A stretch of DNA of 64,000 bases from Meiothermus sp. CFH 77666 (GTDB lineage Bacteria > Deinococcota > Deinococci > Deinococcales > Thermaceae): positions 1 to 64,000 of the forward strand of contig NZ_JAGDFV010000018.1 of NCBI RefSeq assembly GCF_017497985.1. Direction: 5' to 3'. Below are positions 36,047-43,489 of the stretch, one piece after another. Within the stretch, counting starts at the first letter, position 1. Each line of letters opens with the position of its first letter. Made by a program: the position numbers and the translations under genes. The notes under the pieces are model-generated. The model saw nothing but the letters and a program-made list of their open reading frames with translations, ran no database searches and was not told where the DNA came from.

Positions 36047-38704
36047 ATGGCGAATGTCTTGACCATTGGAGACAAACGATTGGGCGCAGCCCTGTTGGAC
36101 ATGGGCCTGCTGGGGGATGAAGAACTCCAGCGGGCCCTCGAGCAACACCGCGAGGTGGGGGGCAACCTCTCGGACATCATTGTCGAGTTGGGGCTGCTCT
36201 CCGAACGACGGATTGCCCAGGCCATCGAAGAGACCTTCGGTGTGCCGATGGTGGAGCTGGTGGGCTTGGAGATTGCCCCCGAAGCCAAATCCCTAATTCC
36301 CGCCGAGCGGGCCCGCGACCTGGGGGCCATTCCCTTTAGCGTGGAAGGCGGCACTCTGCGGGTGGCCCTGCTCAACCCCCTGGACAACCTGGTGCTGGAG
36401 GAGCTGGAAGACCTCACCAACCAGATCATCGAACCCTACCTGACCACCCCTTCCTCCTTCCGCTACGCCCTGGCCCTGCACTACCCCGAGCTCGGCCTGC
36501 CGGTGCCCCCGCCACCCTCGGCGGCCTCGCCCGGCGAGATGCAACTGGGCGAAATCCTGGTCGGCAAGGGCTGGTTGAGCCGCGACGACCTCGAGGCCGC
36601 CCTGGTCGAGCAGGAAAAAACCGGCGAGCTGCTGGGCCGCCTCCTCACCCACAAGTACAACCTGTCTGAAGAGAAGCTGTACCAGGCTCTTGCAGAGCAG
36701 GCGGGCCTGGAGTTCAAGGTGGAGCTCGATAACCTCGAGCTGCAAAACGAGGTCACGGCCCTCCTGCTGCGCCCCGATGCCCTGCGGTATCAGGCGGTAC
36801 CCATCCGCCAGGACGGCCAGCAGCTGCTGATTATCCTGGCCGACCCCCGCCACCGCCACGCGGTAGCCCAGCTGGTCGAGCGCCCGACCAAGTTCATCCT
36901 GACCCTGCCCAAAGTCTGGGAAACCCTGTTCAGCAAGGCGTATCCCGAAAAAAGCCGCCTGGGCGAGGCCCTGGTTCAGGAAGGCAAGCTGGGCCGTGCG
37001 GCCCTCCAGGATGCCCTTTCGGTGCAGCGCCGCATGGGCAAGACCCGCCCGCTGGGCGAGGTGCTGGTGGAGCTGGGCTACGTTACCTCCGAGGATGTCG
37101 AGGAAGCCCTCTCCAAGCAGCGGCAGGGTGGGGGCCGCCTGGAGGACACCCTGGTGCAGTCGGGCAAGATCAAGCCCGAGATGCTGGCCAAAAGCCTGGC
37201 TACCCAGCTGGGCTACCCCTACATTGACCCCACCGACTCCCCCCCCGACCCCTCGGTGCTCACCATGGTGCCCGAGGCCACCGTACGGCGCTATACCATC
37301 TTCCCGCACCACCTCGAGGGCAACACCCTGGTGGTCTTGATGAAAGACCCCCGCAACATCCTGGCCATTGACGACCTGCGCATGATCACCAAGCGCGACG
37401 TGATGCCGGCAGTCTCGGCGGAGGCCTCCATTACCAAGCTGATTGAGCGTTTTTACGGTGGCTCAACAGGGGTCGAGGAACTCGCCCGCGAGTTCGAGGG
37501 CAAAAAGAAAGAAGAAGAAGCGGCGGATACCAGCGGCCTGGACGACAATGCGGTGGTCAAGCTGGTCAACAGCATTATCCGCGAAGCTTTCTTGCAGGAA
37601 GCCTCGGACATTCACATCGAGCCGCGCCAGTCCGACATCCTGGTACGCATTCGGGTAGACGGTAGCCTGCGTGAGTACATGCGGCTGCCCAAAGGCGCAG
37701 GCCCGGCGATAGCCTCGCGCGTTAAGATCATGTCCAACCTCGACATTGCCGAGCGAAGGCTGCCCCAGGACGGACGGGTGCGCTACCGCGACCGCTCGAT
37801 TGACCTGGATCTGCGCCTTTCCACCCTACCCACCGTCTACGGCGAGAAGATCGTGATGCGCCTCCTGCGCAAGGCTGCCGACATCCCCGAGATCGAGCAG
37901 TTGGGCTTTGCCCAGGATGTGTTCCAGCGCTTCGAGGATGTAATCTCCAAGCCCTACGGCATCTTTTTGATTACCGGCCCCACCGGTTCAGGTAAGTCCT
38001 TCACCACCTTCAGCATTCTCAAGCGCATCGCCACCCCCGACAAAAACACCACCACCATCGAAGACCCGGTGGAGTACGAGATCCCCGGCATCAACCAGAC
38101 CCAGGTGAACCCGGTGGCGGGCCTGACCTTTGCCAAGGCCCTGCGGAGCTTCCTGCGCCAGGACCCCGACATCATCATGGTGGGTGAGATTCGCGACTCC
38201 GAAACCGCCAAAATCGCTACTGAAGCCGCGCTCACGGGCCACCTGGTCATCGCCACGCTGCACACCAACGACGCTGCCGGCGCGGTCACCCGTCTGGACG
38301 AGATGGGGGTGGAGCTTTTCAACATCTCCGCCGCGCTGGTAGGGGTGCTGGCCCAGCGCCTGGTGCGCAAGATTTGCGAGCACTGCAAAATTCAGGTGGA
38401 GCCCGACGCGCTGGTGTTACGCCGCCTGGGCCTCAGCAAAGAAGACGTGCGCGGTAAAAGTCTGTACAAGGGCACCGGCTGCGATAAGTGCAACGGCTCG
38501 GGCTACAAGGGCCGTGCGGCCATTCACGAGCTGATGGTGCTGGACGATGAAATCCGCCGGGCCATTGTGGAAGGGCAATCGGCCACCCAGATCAAGGAAA
38601 TTGCCCGCAAGGGGGGCATGAAAACCCTGCGTGAGGACGGCATCCAGAAAGCTTTTATGGGGCTTACCACCCTGGAAGAGGTGATGGCCCGTACCAACGA
38701 GTAG
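36047..38704 (+). CDS. pilF: Type IV pilus assembly ATPase PilF, with three N-terminal GSPII/MshEN modules
   Basis: 885 aa, close to the Thermus thermophilus PilF length. Three GSPII-type modules precede the motor: residues about 8-70 (AALLDMGLLGDEELQRALEQ), 165-225 (LGEILVGKGWLSRDDLEAALVEQ) and 305-395 (RLGEALVQEGKL... then RLEDTLVQSGKI). The RLGxxLxxxGxL pattern is the c-di-GMP-binding MshEN signature. The motor has Walker A GPTGSGKS near 644-651, Asp box IEDPVEY, Walker B and His box, and the tetracysteine zinc site CEHC...CDKC near 777-812. It powers pilus extension and, in Thermus, DNA uptake. Pilins lie at 50.5-51.4 kb. Confidence 0.96.
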   Translation: MANVLTIGDKRLGAALLDMGLLGDEELQRALEQHREVGGNLSDIIVELGLLSERRIAQAIEETFGVPMVELVGLEIAPEAKSLIPAERARDLGAIPFSVEGGTLRVALLNPLDNLVLEELEDLTNQIIEPYLTTPSSFRYALALHYPELGLPVPPPPSAASPGEMQLGEILVGKGWLSRDDLEAALVEQEKTGELLGRLLTHKYNLSEEKLYQALAEQAGLEFKVELDNLELQNEVTALLLRPDALRYQAVPIRQDGQQLLIILADPRHRHAVAQLVERPTKFILTLPKVWETLFSKAYPEKSRLGEALVQEGKLGRAALQDALSVQRRMGKTRPLGEVLVELGYVTSEDVEEALSKQRQGGGRLEDTLVQSGKIKPEMLAKSLATQLGYPYIDPTDSPPDPSVLTMVPEATVRRYTIFPHHLEGNTLVVLMKDPRNILAIDDLRMITKRDVMPAVSAEASITKLIERFYGGSTGVEELAREFEGKKKEEEAADTSGLDDNAVVKLVNSIIREAFLQEASDIHIEPRQSDILVRIRVDGSLREYMRLPKGAGPAIASRVKIMSNLDIAERRLPQDGRVRYRDRSIDLDLRLSTLPTVYGEKIVMRLLRKAADIPEIEQLGFAQDVFQRFEDVISKPYGIFLITGPTGSGKSFTTFSILKRIATPDKNTTTIEDPVEYEIPGINQTQVNPVAGLTFAKALRSFLRQDPDIIMVGEIRDSETAKIATEAALTGHLVIATLHTNDAAGAVTRLDEMGVELFNISAALVGVLAQRLVRKICEHCKIQVEPDALVLRRLGLSKEDVRGKSLYKGTGCDKCNGSGYKGRAAIHELMVLDDEIRRAIVEGQSATQIKEIARKGGMKTLREDGIQKAFMGLTTLEEVMARTNE

Positions 38705-38793
38705 AGTCACACCACACAGGGGCTTCGAGAGTGCCCTATAGGGTTGGTTTCGTTCGTAGCCACCCGGTGAAGCACCAACCCACTTGCCCGAGG

Positions 38794-38874
38794 TGGGGCG
38801 TAGCGGGTAGGGGGTAGGGGAAAAGCGGATAGGTGTAAACACCCACTGCCTACCCCCTACCACCCATTCGCCCC
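38794..38874. repeat. GTAGGGG/CCTACCCCC hairpin repeat, copy 4
   Basis: GGGTAGGGGGTAGG (38805-38818) pairs with CCTACCCCCTACCACCC (38849-38865); outer GGGGCG/CGCCCC extend the stem. It lies 90 bp after pilF and 47 bp before MITE family 1 copy 2. The remaining stretch 39190-39334 shows no gene. Confidence 0.6.
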
Positions 38875-38920
38875 GGTGTGTCGGTTCAAATTGACCATCT
38901 AGTCCGGTTCCCACAACTAG

Positions 38921-39189
38921 TACATCGTCGTAGAAATGTCCGTACACCTCCGGGTTTCGAGAGGGATTGACATAGAGCCCCCTCCCTACCACGTAGGGAG
39001 GGTAGGGGAGGGTATTGGGTGAGGCCCTCAACCGCCCGAGTACGCAAAGTCGCTGCTCAGTAACCCCACCTAACCTCCCCTGCACGGTAGGGGAGGAACG
39101 AAAAGGTTTCTGCTACGGCTTTTGCAAGAGCGTACTGCATAGTTCGTGCTGCAATGGACACTTTGTACGGGTATTTATACGACTGTGTA
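38921..39189. mobile_element. 269-bp MITE (family 1), copy 2
   Basis: Closely similar over its full length to 7226-7495 and in the same orientation, with matching terminal inverted repeats (TACATCGTCGTA... and TACACAGTCGTA on the other strand) and the two GC-rich hairpins. I see no convincing target duplication here (left flank ACTAG, right flank ATAGT), so this copy may be older. Confidence 0.85.
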
Positions 39190-39334
39190 ATAGTCGGGAC
39201 GGCGGTTTTTGCTGTACCGACCACAATATGACGCACCGCGTGTGTCGCATTGGTGGGAAACGCGATATACGACTAAAACCGACCAAAACGATAAAGCCCT
39301 GGAGAGTCCGCCCACCGGTGCGATATAGTACAAC

Positions 39335-40051
39335 ATGCCAAGAGCCAAGCCTTCCTATGCGGTTTGCAAGATGTGTGGGTACCGGGGCACCAAGGCCAGC
39401 ATGACCAAGCACCTGGTCAAGTGCGTGGAGAGCCATCCTGCCAAGGCCAGGGGAAAACCCGTCCGGTTGTTGCACATTCGGGTGGAGGATGCTTACCAAC
39501 CCTCGCCTTTCTGGCTGGATGTGGAGGTTCGGGCCAGCGCCCCCTTGCGCAAGCTGGATCAGTTCTTGCGGGATATCTGGCTCGAGTGCTGCGGGCATCT
39601 GAGCCAGTTTGAGATTAATGGGGTGAGCTATGAAGTGTTCCTCGACCGTTCCTGGGGGCCCAGCGACTCCAGATCCATGCGGGCCAAACTGGGCGAGGTG
39701 GTTGGGGTGGGCAGTCATTTTTATCACGAGTACGATTTCGGCTCCACCACCCGGCTAAAACTCAAGGTGCTGGGCGAACGCGAGGGTTATCAGGACAAAA
39801 GCCTGCGCTTGCTGGCCCGCAACGAAGCCCCGGTCTGGCTCTGTAGCGTCTGCGGTCAGCCGGCCACCCAGATCGACACCGAGTGCGCCTACGAGATGGA
39901 GAGCCCGTTTTTCTGCGACAAACACGCCCGGGAACACGTCAAGAAACAACACGATGGCGACGACTACATGCTTATGCCTGTGGTCAACTCGCCACGCATG
40001 GGGGTATGCGGCTACGTGGGGCCGGACGACGAGGCCCCCTATCTGCCCTGA
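39335..40051 (+). CDS. pRiA4b ORF-3-like protein flanked by two zinc-binding modules
   Basis: 238 aa. N-terminal zinc module CKMCGYRGTKASMTKHLVKC (CxxC...HxxxC, residues 12-31); central pRiA4b ORF-3-type domain (residues about 45-155) with FYHEYDFGSTTRLKLKVLGE; C-terminal module CSVCG...C...FFCDKH (residues about 170-200). The central fold is common on plasmids and near mobile DNA; its function is undetermined. Two zinc modules suggest nucleic-acid contact. TATAGT is exactly 7 nt before the ATG (leaderless). It follows a MITE directly. Confidence 0.75.
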   Translation: MPRAKPSYAVCKMCGYRGTKASMTKHLVKCVESHPAKARGKPVRLLHIRVEDAYQPSPFWLDVEVRASAPLRKLDQFLRDIWLECCGHLSQFEINGVSYEVFLDRSWGPSDSRSMRAKLGEVVGVGSHFYHEYDFGSTTRLKLKVLGEREGYQDKSLRLLARNEAPVWLCSVCGQPATQIDTECAYEMESPFFCDKHAREHVKKQHDGDDYMLMPVVNSPRMGVCGYVGPDDEAPYLP

Positions 40052-40071
40052 GGCGGTAGAATCGCCTTGCC

Positions 40072-41433
40072 ATGAGCTGGAAAGACTACCTGACCCTTCA
40101 CCAGGCCACCCACCTCGAGGACTTCCGCACCTTTCTCTCGATCCCCAGTATCTCCGCCCAGCCCGCCCACCGGGACGACGTTCGCCGGGCCGCAGAGTGG
40201 CTGGCTGCGCGTTTCAAGCAGGCCGGTTTCCTGCATGCCGAGGTTCTGCCCACCGCAGGGCATCCGGTGGTGCTGGCCGAGTACTGCCCCTACCCGGACA
40301 GGCCCACGCTGCTCTACTACGGCCACTACGACGTACAGCCCGCCGACAACCCCGAGCGCTGGAACTCTCCGCCCTTCGAGCCCACCGTGGTAGATGGGCG
40401 CATTGTGGCGCGGGGGGCCTCGGACATGAAAGGCCAGGTAATGGCCTTTTTGCTGGCTGCGGAGGCGCTGATTGCCAGCGGTCAACTGCAACTCAACGTC
40501 AAGGCCCTGATTGAGGGGGAAGAGGAGATCAGCAGCCCCAGCCTGCCCGCTTTTATCGAGCAGCACAAAGAGCGCCTGCGCTGCGACATGATTATCAACG
40601 GCGACAGCGGCCAGCTTTCCGAGACGGTGCCCCTGCTGGGACTGGGGGTGCGGGGCATCTGCGGCCTCGAGTTCGACCTCACCGGCCCCAGCCACGACCT
40701 GCACTCCGGCACCTGGGGCGGCCAGGTGCAAAACCCCCTGCACGCGATGGCTGAACTGATTGCCTCGTTGCACAACCCCGATGGCAGCGTAGCGGTAAAG
40801 GGCTTTTACGACGACGTGGAGCCCCTCAGCCCCGAGCTGCGGGAGTGGTACCAAAAAATCCCCTGGAACGAAGAAGAGATGCGCCAGAAGTTGGGGGTGA
40901 GCGAGTTCTACGGCGAAGCCGGCTACGGCCCCTGGGAGCGCACCACCGGGCGGCCTACCCTCGAGGTCAACGGCATGTGGGGCGGCTACACCGGCCCCGG
41001 CGGCATGACCGTAATCCCCTCCACCGCCCACGCCAAGATTACCTGCCGCCTGGTGCCCCACCAGAACCCCGAAAAGATTGTTTCGCTGGTCAAGGCCCAC
41101 CTGGAAACCCACCTGCCCAAAGGGGTGCGCCTCACGGTGCGGGTCAAGGAGTCGGGCGCTAGGGCCTTCCGCATGCGGGCCGACCACCCGGGTTGCGCGG
41201 CTGCCAGGGAAGTGCTCGCCGAACTCTATGGCGTGCCCCCGGTCGAGACCATGTTTGGCGGCTCGGTGCCCATCCTGGGCACCCTCAAGGAGCTGCTGGG
41301 CCACGACCCGGTGAGCTTTGGTTTTGGCCTCGAGGACGAGCTCATCCACTCGCCCAACGAGTTCTTCCGGCTTTCCAGCTTCGAGAAGGGCAAGCAGGGC
41401 TACGCCATGTTGCTGGGTCGGCTGGCCCGGTAG
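40072..41433 (+). CDS. M20-family dipeptidase
   Basis: 453 aa. Metal site residues in order: His and Asp in YGHYDVQP, bridging Asp in GASDMKGQ, Glu-Glu in EGEEEISS, Asp in NGDSGQ and His in HSPNEF; the lid domain begins near LDLTGPSHDLHSGTWGG. The family cuts dipeptides or short peptides with two zinc ions in the cytoplasm (PepV/CNDP-like). TAGAAT lies 9 nt before the ATG. It is separated by 20 bp from the upstream zinc-finger gene; a joint operon is not excluded. Confidence 0.92.
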   Translation: MSWKDYLTLHQATHLEDFRTFLSIPSISAQPAHRDDVRRAAEWLAARFKQAGFLHAEVLPTAGHPVVLAEYCPYPDRPTLLYYGHYDVQPADNPERWNSPPFEPTVVDGRIVARGASDMKGQVMAFLLAAEALIASGQLQLNVKALIEGEEEISSPSLPAFIEQHKERLRCDMIINGDSGQLSETVPLLGLGVRGICGLEFDLTGPSHDLHSGTWGGQVQNPLHAMAELIASLHNPDGSVAVKGFYDDVEPLSPELREWYQKIPWNEEEMRQKLGVSEFYGEAGYGPWERTTGRPTLEVNGMWGGYTGPGGMTVIPSTAHAKITCRLVPHQNPEKIVSLVKAHLETHLPKGVRLTVRVKESGARAFRMRADHPGCAAAREVLAELYGVPPVETMFGGSVPILGTLKELLGHDPVSFGFGLEDELIHSPNEFFRLSSFEKGKQGYAMLLGRLAR

Positions 41434-41536
41434 TGGTGAGAAAAGGTTGCAGGCCGTCACTGGTGGGGGCGCTCGAGGCTCCCTTGTGCGCCCCGAACGC
41501 CTCCGAGCAAGGTAGTTCATCATGGTATTACCAATA

Positions 41537-41558
41537 AGTATGACTTTTGGGTCATACT
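41537..41558. promoter_or_regulatory. Operator/promoter palindrome of the MazF-type toxin-antitoxin operon
   Basis: AGTATGAC, 6-nt spacer TTTTGG, GTCATACT: perfect 8-bp arms immediately before the antitoxin start. The right arm contains CATACT, which fits a -10 box 7 nt before the ATG at 41566, so antitoxin binding here would block transcription (autoregulation, inferred). Confidence 0.65.
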
Positions 41559-41562
41559 ATTC

Positions 41563-41838
41563 ATGATGAAGACCGCTATATTCATCCCCGACCCCATCTT
41601 TGAAGAGGCCGAAAAATTAGCCCAGCAGCGCGGCATCAGCCGCAGCCAGCTCTACACCGAAGCGCTACAAAAATTGCTCGACGAGGAAGTCACGGCGCAA
41701 CTGAACCGCGTTTATGAAGGTCTGGCCGCCCAAAGCGACCCTGTACTCGCCCGGATGCAGACTCTCTCCATCGAACCCGAGGTGTGGGAGGAAGCGCCCA
41801 GGCGCAAGCCAGCAGGGGTAAGCCGTGCAAAGAGGTGA
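41563..41838 (+). CDS. Ribbon-helix-helix antitoxin of the MazF pair
   Basis: 91 aa. N-terminal ribbon-helix-helix: MKTAIFIPDPIFEEAEKLAQQRGISRSQLYTEALQKLL, typical of CopG/MazE-like antitoxins. The acidic, Pro-rich tail (residues about 62-91) would wrap the toxin. Overlaps the toxin gene by 14 bp. Two adjacent ATGs (41563 and 41566) both could serve; the -10 spacing favours the second. Confidence 0.85.
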   Translation: MMKTAIFIPDPIFEEAEKLAQQRGISRSQLYTEALQKLLDEEVTAQLNRVYEGLAAQSDPVLARMQTLSIEPEVWEEAPRRKPAGVSRAKR

Positions 41839-42166
41839 GCTTTGGTGGGTGGACTTGCCCGCACCTCGAGGCTCGGAGTCGGCCTACACCCGCCCCGCCC
41901 TGATTATCCAGTCCGACCTGTACACCCGCAGCGCCCTCAAGACCGTGGTGGTGGTAATGCTCACCAGCAACCTGGCCCTGGCTGCCGCCCCCGGAAATGT
42001 GTTTCTTCAGGCAGGTTCGGCGGGTTTGCGCCGTGACTCGGTGATCAACGTGACGCAGACCGTCACCCTCGATAAACAGTTTTTTATAGAGCGTATCGGT
42101 ACCGTAGATGCCCGAACCATGGAGCTGGTGGAGTCGGGGATTAAGCGGGTGTTGGGTTTGAGGTAA
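41825..42166 (+). CDS. mazF: MazF/PemK-family endoribonuclease toxin
   Basis: 113 aa, GTG start inside the antitoxin gene. MQRGELWWVDLPAPRGSE and RPALIIQSDLYTRSALKTVVVVMLTSN are MazF strands, with SVINVTQTVTLDKQFFIERIG at the dimer edge. It cleaves mRNA at short specific sequences. The target motif is unpredictable from sequence. The paired gene order antitoxin then toxin is standard. Confidence 0.92.
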   Translation: MQRGELWWVDLPAPRGSESAYTRPALIIQSDLYTRSALKTVVVVMLTSNLALAAAPGNVFLQAGSAGLRRDSVINVTQTVTLDKQFFIERIGTVDARTMELVESGIKRVLGLR

Positions 42167-42228
42167 GCAAGACCCCCTGTGAAAGGCCTAGGCCCTACCC
42201 AAAAAGGCTTGGTGAGGCTCGAGGCCCT

Positions 42229-42486
42229 TCAACCGTTTACCAGCCGATCGTATTCATCGTGCGGCCCAACCCAAAACCACAAGTAGCCTTCCGAAACTTC
42301 CACTGCTAAGGCGCGAAGGCTGTAGGAAACTCGAGCCGACCAAAAACGCCCCACCTTCTTGAAGTGGAGCGACGGGTGCGAAGGGTTAGTCTTGAGAAGC
42401 TCGAATGCTTTATCAGCCAGTTCTTGTTGCTCAGGAGATAACTTGGCGTAGCAGTCCCAGAAGCGTGGGCTGGTGTAATGGTTCAC
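42229..42486 (-). CDS. RelE/ParE-like toxin
   Basis: 85 aa from a GTG that overlaps the antitoxin stop codon (GTGA). HYTSPRFWDCYAKLSPEQQELADKAFELLKTNPSHPSLHFKKV and RALAVEVSEGYLWFWVGPHDEYDRLV match the small RelE/ParE toxins (mRNA interferase or gyrase poison; which is unknown). The longer open frame upstream lies inside the antitoxin gene and is rejected. It is convergent with the MazF operon and 62 bp from it. Confidence 0.82.
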   Translation of the reverse strand: MNHYTSPRFWDCYAKLSPEQQELADKAFELLKTNPSHPSLHFKKVGRFWSARVSYSLRALAVEVSEGYLWFWVGPHDEYDRLVNG

Positions 42487-42683
42487 AGCTTCTTGAACTT
42501 CCCTTGCTCGAACTGGGCAATGGCTTCGTCGGCAAACTGATCCAGCTTCCCTGCTTTGGCGTCGGCCTCGATTTGTTTGTCCCAAAGCTCAGCTTTGAAC
42601 TCGGCAAACCAGCGCTCAAACTGGGTAAGTTCGTCCCAACTGAGCAACTGAATTTCCCGCTCGAGCATCTCCAGACGGCTCAT
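42483..42683 (-). CDS. Antitoxin of the RelE/ParE-like pair
   Basis: 66 aa, mostly helical and acidic (MSRLEMLEREIQLLSWDELTQFERWFAEF, AKAGKLDQFADEAIAQFEQGKFKKL). No clear DNA-binding motif; the C-terminal part resembles the short antitoxin tails paired with ParE-like toxins, such as the DAKAGKLDxLADEAL type seen in plasmid modules. Identity rests mainly on its overlap with the toxin gene and on that tail. Confidence 0.75.
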   Translation of the reverse strand: MSRLEMLEREIQLLSWDELTQFERWFAEFKAELWDKQIEADAKAGKLDQFADEAIAQFEQGKFKKL

Positions 42684-42897
42684 ATTTCTGAGTTTAGCAC
42701 GGCTGGTGAAAAGCGCTCGAGGCCCTGCTCAAGAAGGCTTGGCCAGGCTCGAGATCAGCAAGAGGCATAGAAGTTTCGTGCAAACCTCGAACAGCCCAGG
42801 CCACTGGGGGCAAAACGGTTTTACTGCAAACATTGAAACTTGGGTTGTAAGGACTCTAATAAGAACGCCGCATGACTCCATCCGCTACGATAGGTTC

Positions 42898-43437
42898 ATG
42901 CAACTGACCAAACACCAACGCCGCCCCAGGCTGGAACTCGAGAACCCTCCCCGCCCCGACAACCTCCACGCCCTCTATCGGGATACAGAAGACTCTATTG
43001 AGCAAAGCCAGGGGATGCTAAAGGATTGGATCAGAAGGATTTCTTATAACATTGATTGTATGCAAAGAGACATGGATCTCATCAGACAAATTTTGCTGAG
43101 GGTAGAGGCTACAAATGATCGACGAGAGGAACCAAATTTAGTCTTTGATAACTACAGAAGCCATCAGGTTGCCTATCACGTCTGGTTACTCGTAGACGCC
43201 GGCTTCCTTAAGGGTGATGTCCAATACTATCAGAGTGATTATGTGGATTTTCTCGTACATTCTCTAACCTGGAAAGGTCATGAGTTTTTGGACAGCACTA
43301 GGGACGAAAACATATGGTCAAAAACCAAAGGAGCAGCGAAAACGATAGGGTCTTTTTCAGTTGAGCTCATATTTGACCTGGCCAAAGGCTTTCTCAAACA
43401 AAAAGCCAAAGAGTTAACTGGGCTGGATATAGGGTGA
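42898..43437 (+). CDS. DUF2513 protein, start uncertain; AT-rich, probably acquired
   Basis: Residues from MQRDMDLIRQILLRVEA (nucleotide 43060) to the end are a DUF2513 domain, with AYHVWLLVDAGFLKG, SLTWKGHEFLDSTRDENIWSKTK and SFSVELIFDLAKGFL. Most family members begin at that methionine, so the 54-residue extension from 42898 may not be translated. The first ~25 codons of the extension are GC3-rich like native genes, while the rest is AT-rich: a junction of two sources is likely. DUF2513 proteins are small, occur in phages and mobile DNA, and have no assigned activity. Confidence 0.7.
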   Translation: MQLTKHQRRPRLELENPPRPDNLHALYRDTEDSIEQSQGMLKDWIRRISYNIDCMQRDMDLIRQILLRVEATNDRREEPNLVFDNYRSHQVAYHVWLLVDAGFLKGDVQYYQSDYVDFLVHSLTWKGHEFLDSTRDENIWSKTKGAAKTIGSFSVELIFDLAKGFLKQKAKELTGLDIG

Positions 43438-43450
43438 ACGGCTCATCTGA

Positions 43451-43480
43451 CTTGACAATATCACACTCAAGTTTCATACT
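43451..43480 (+). promoter_or_regulatory. clpB promoter with overlapping HspR-type (HAIR) operator
   Basis: -35 TTGACA (43452-43457), 17-nt spacer, -10 CATACT (43475-43480). The same DNA reads CTTGACA-N7-ACTCAAG (43451-43471), against the HspR consensus CTTGAGT-N7-ACTCAAG. The -10 is 9 nt before the ATG, so the mRNA is nearly leaderless. Confidence 0.75.
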
Positions 43481-43489
43481 ATTTCTAGT

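Noticed and set aside
36293-37312. 339-residue open frame antisense to pilF
   Set aside because: Shadow of the GSPII modules; no ribosome-binding site and no recognisable protein.
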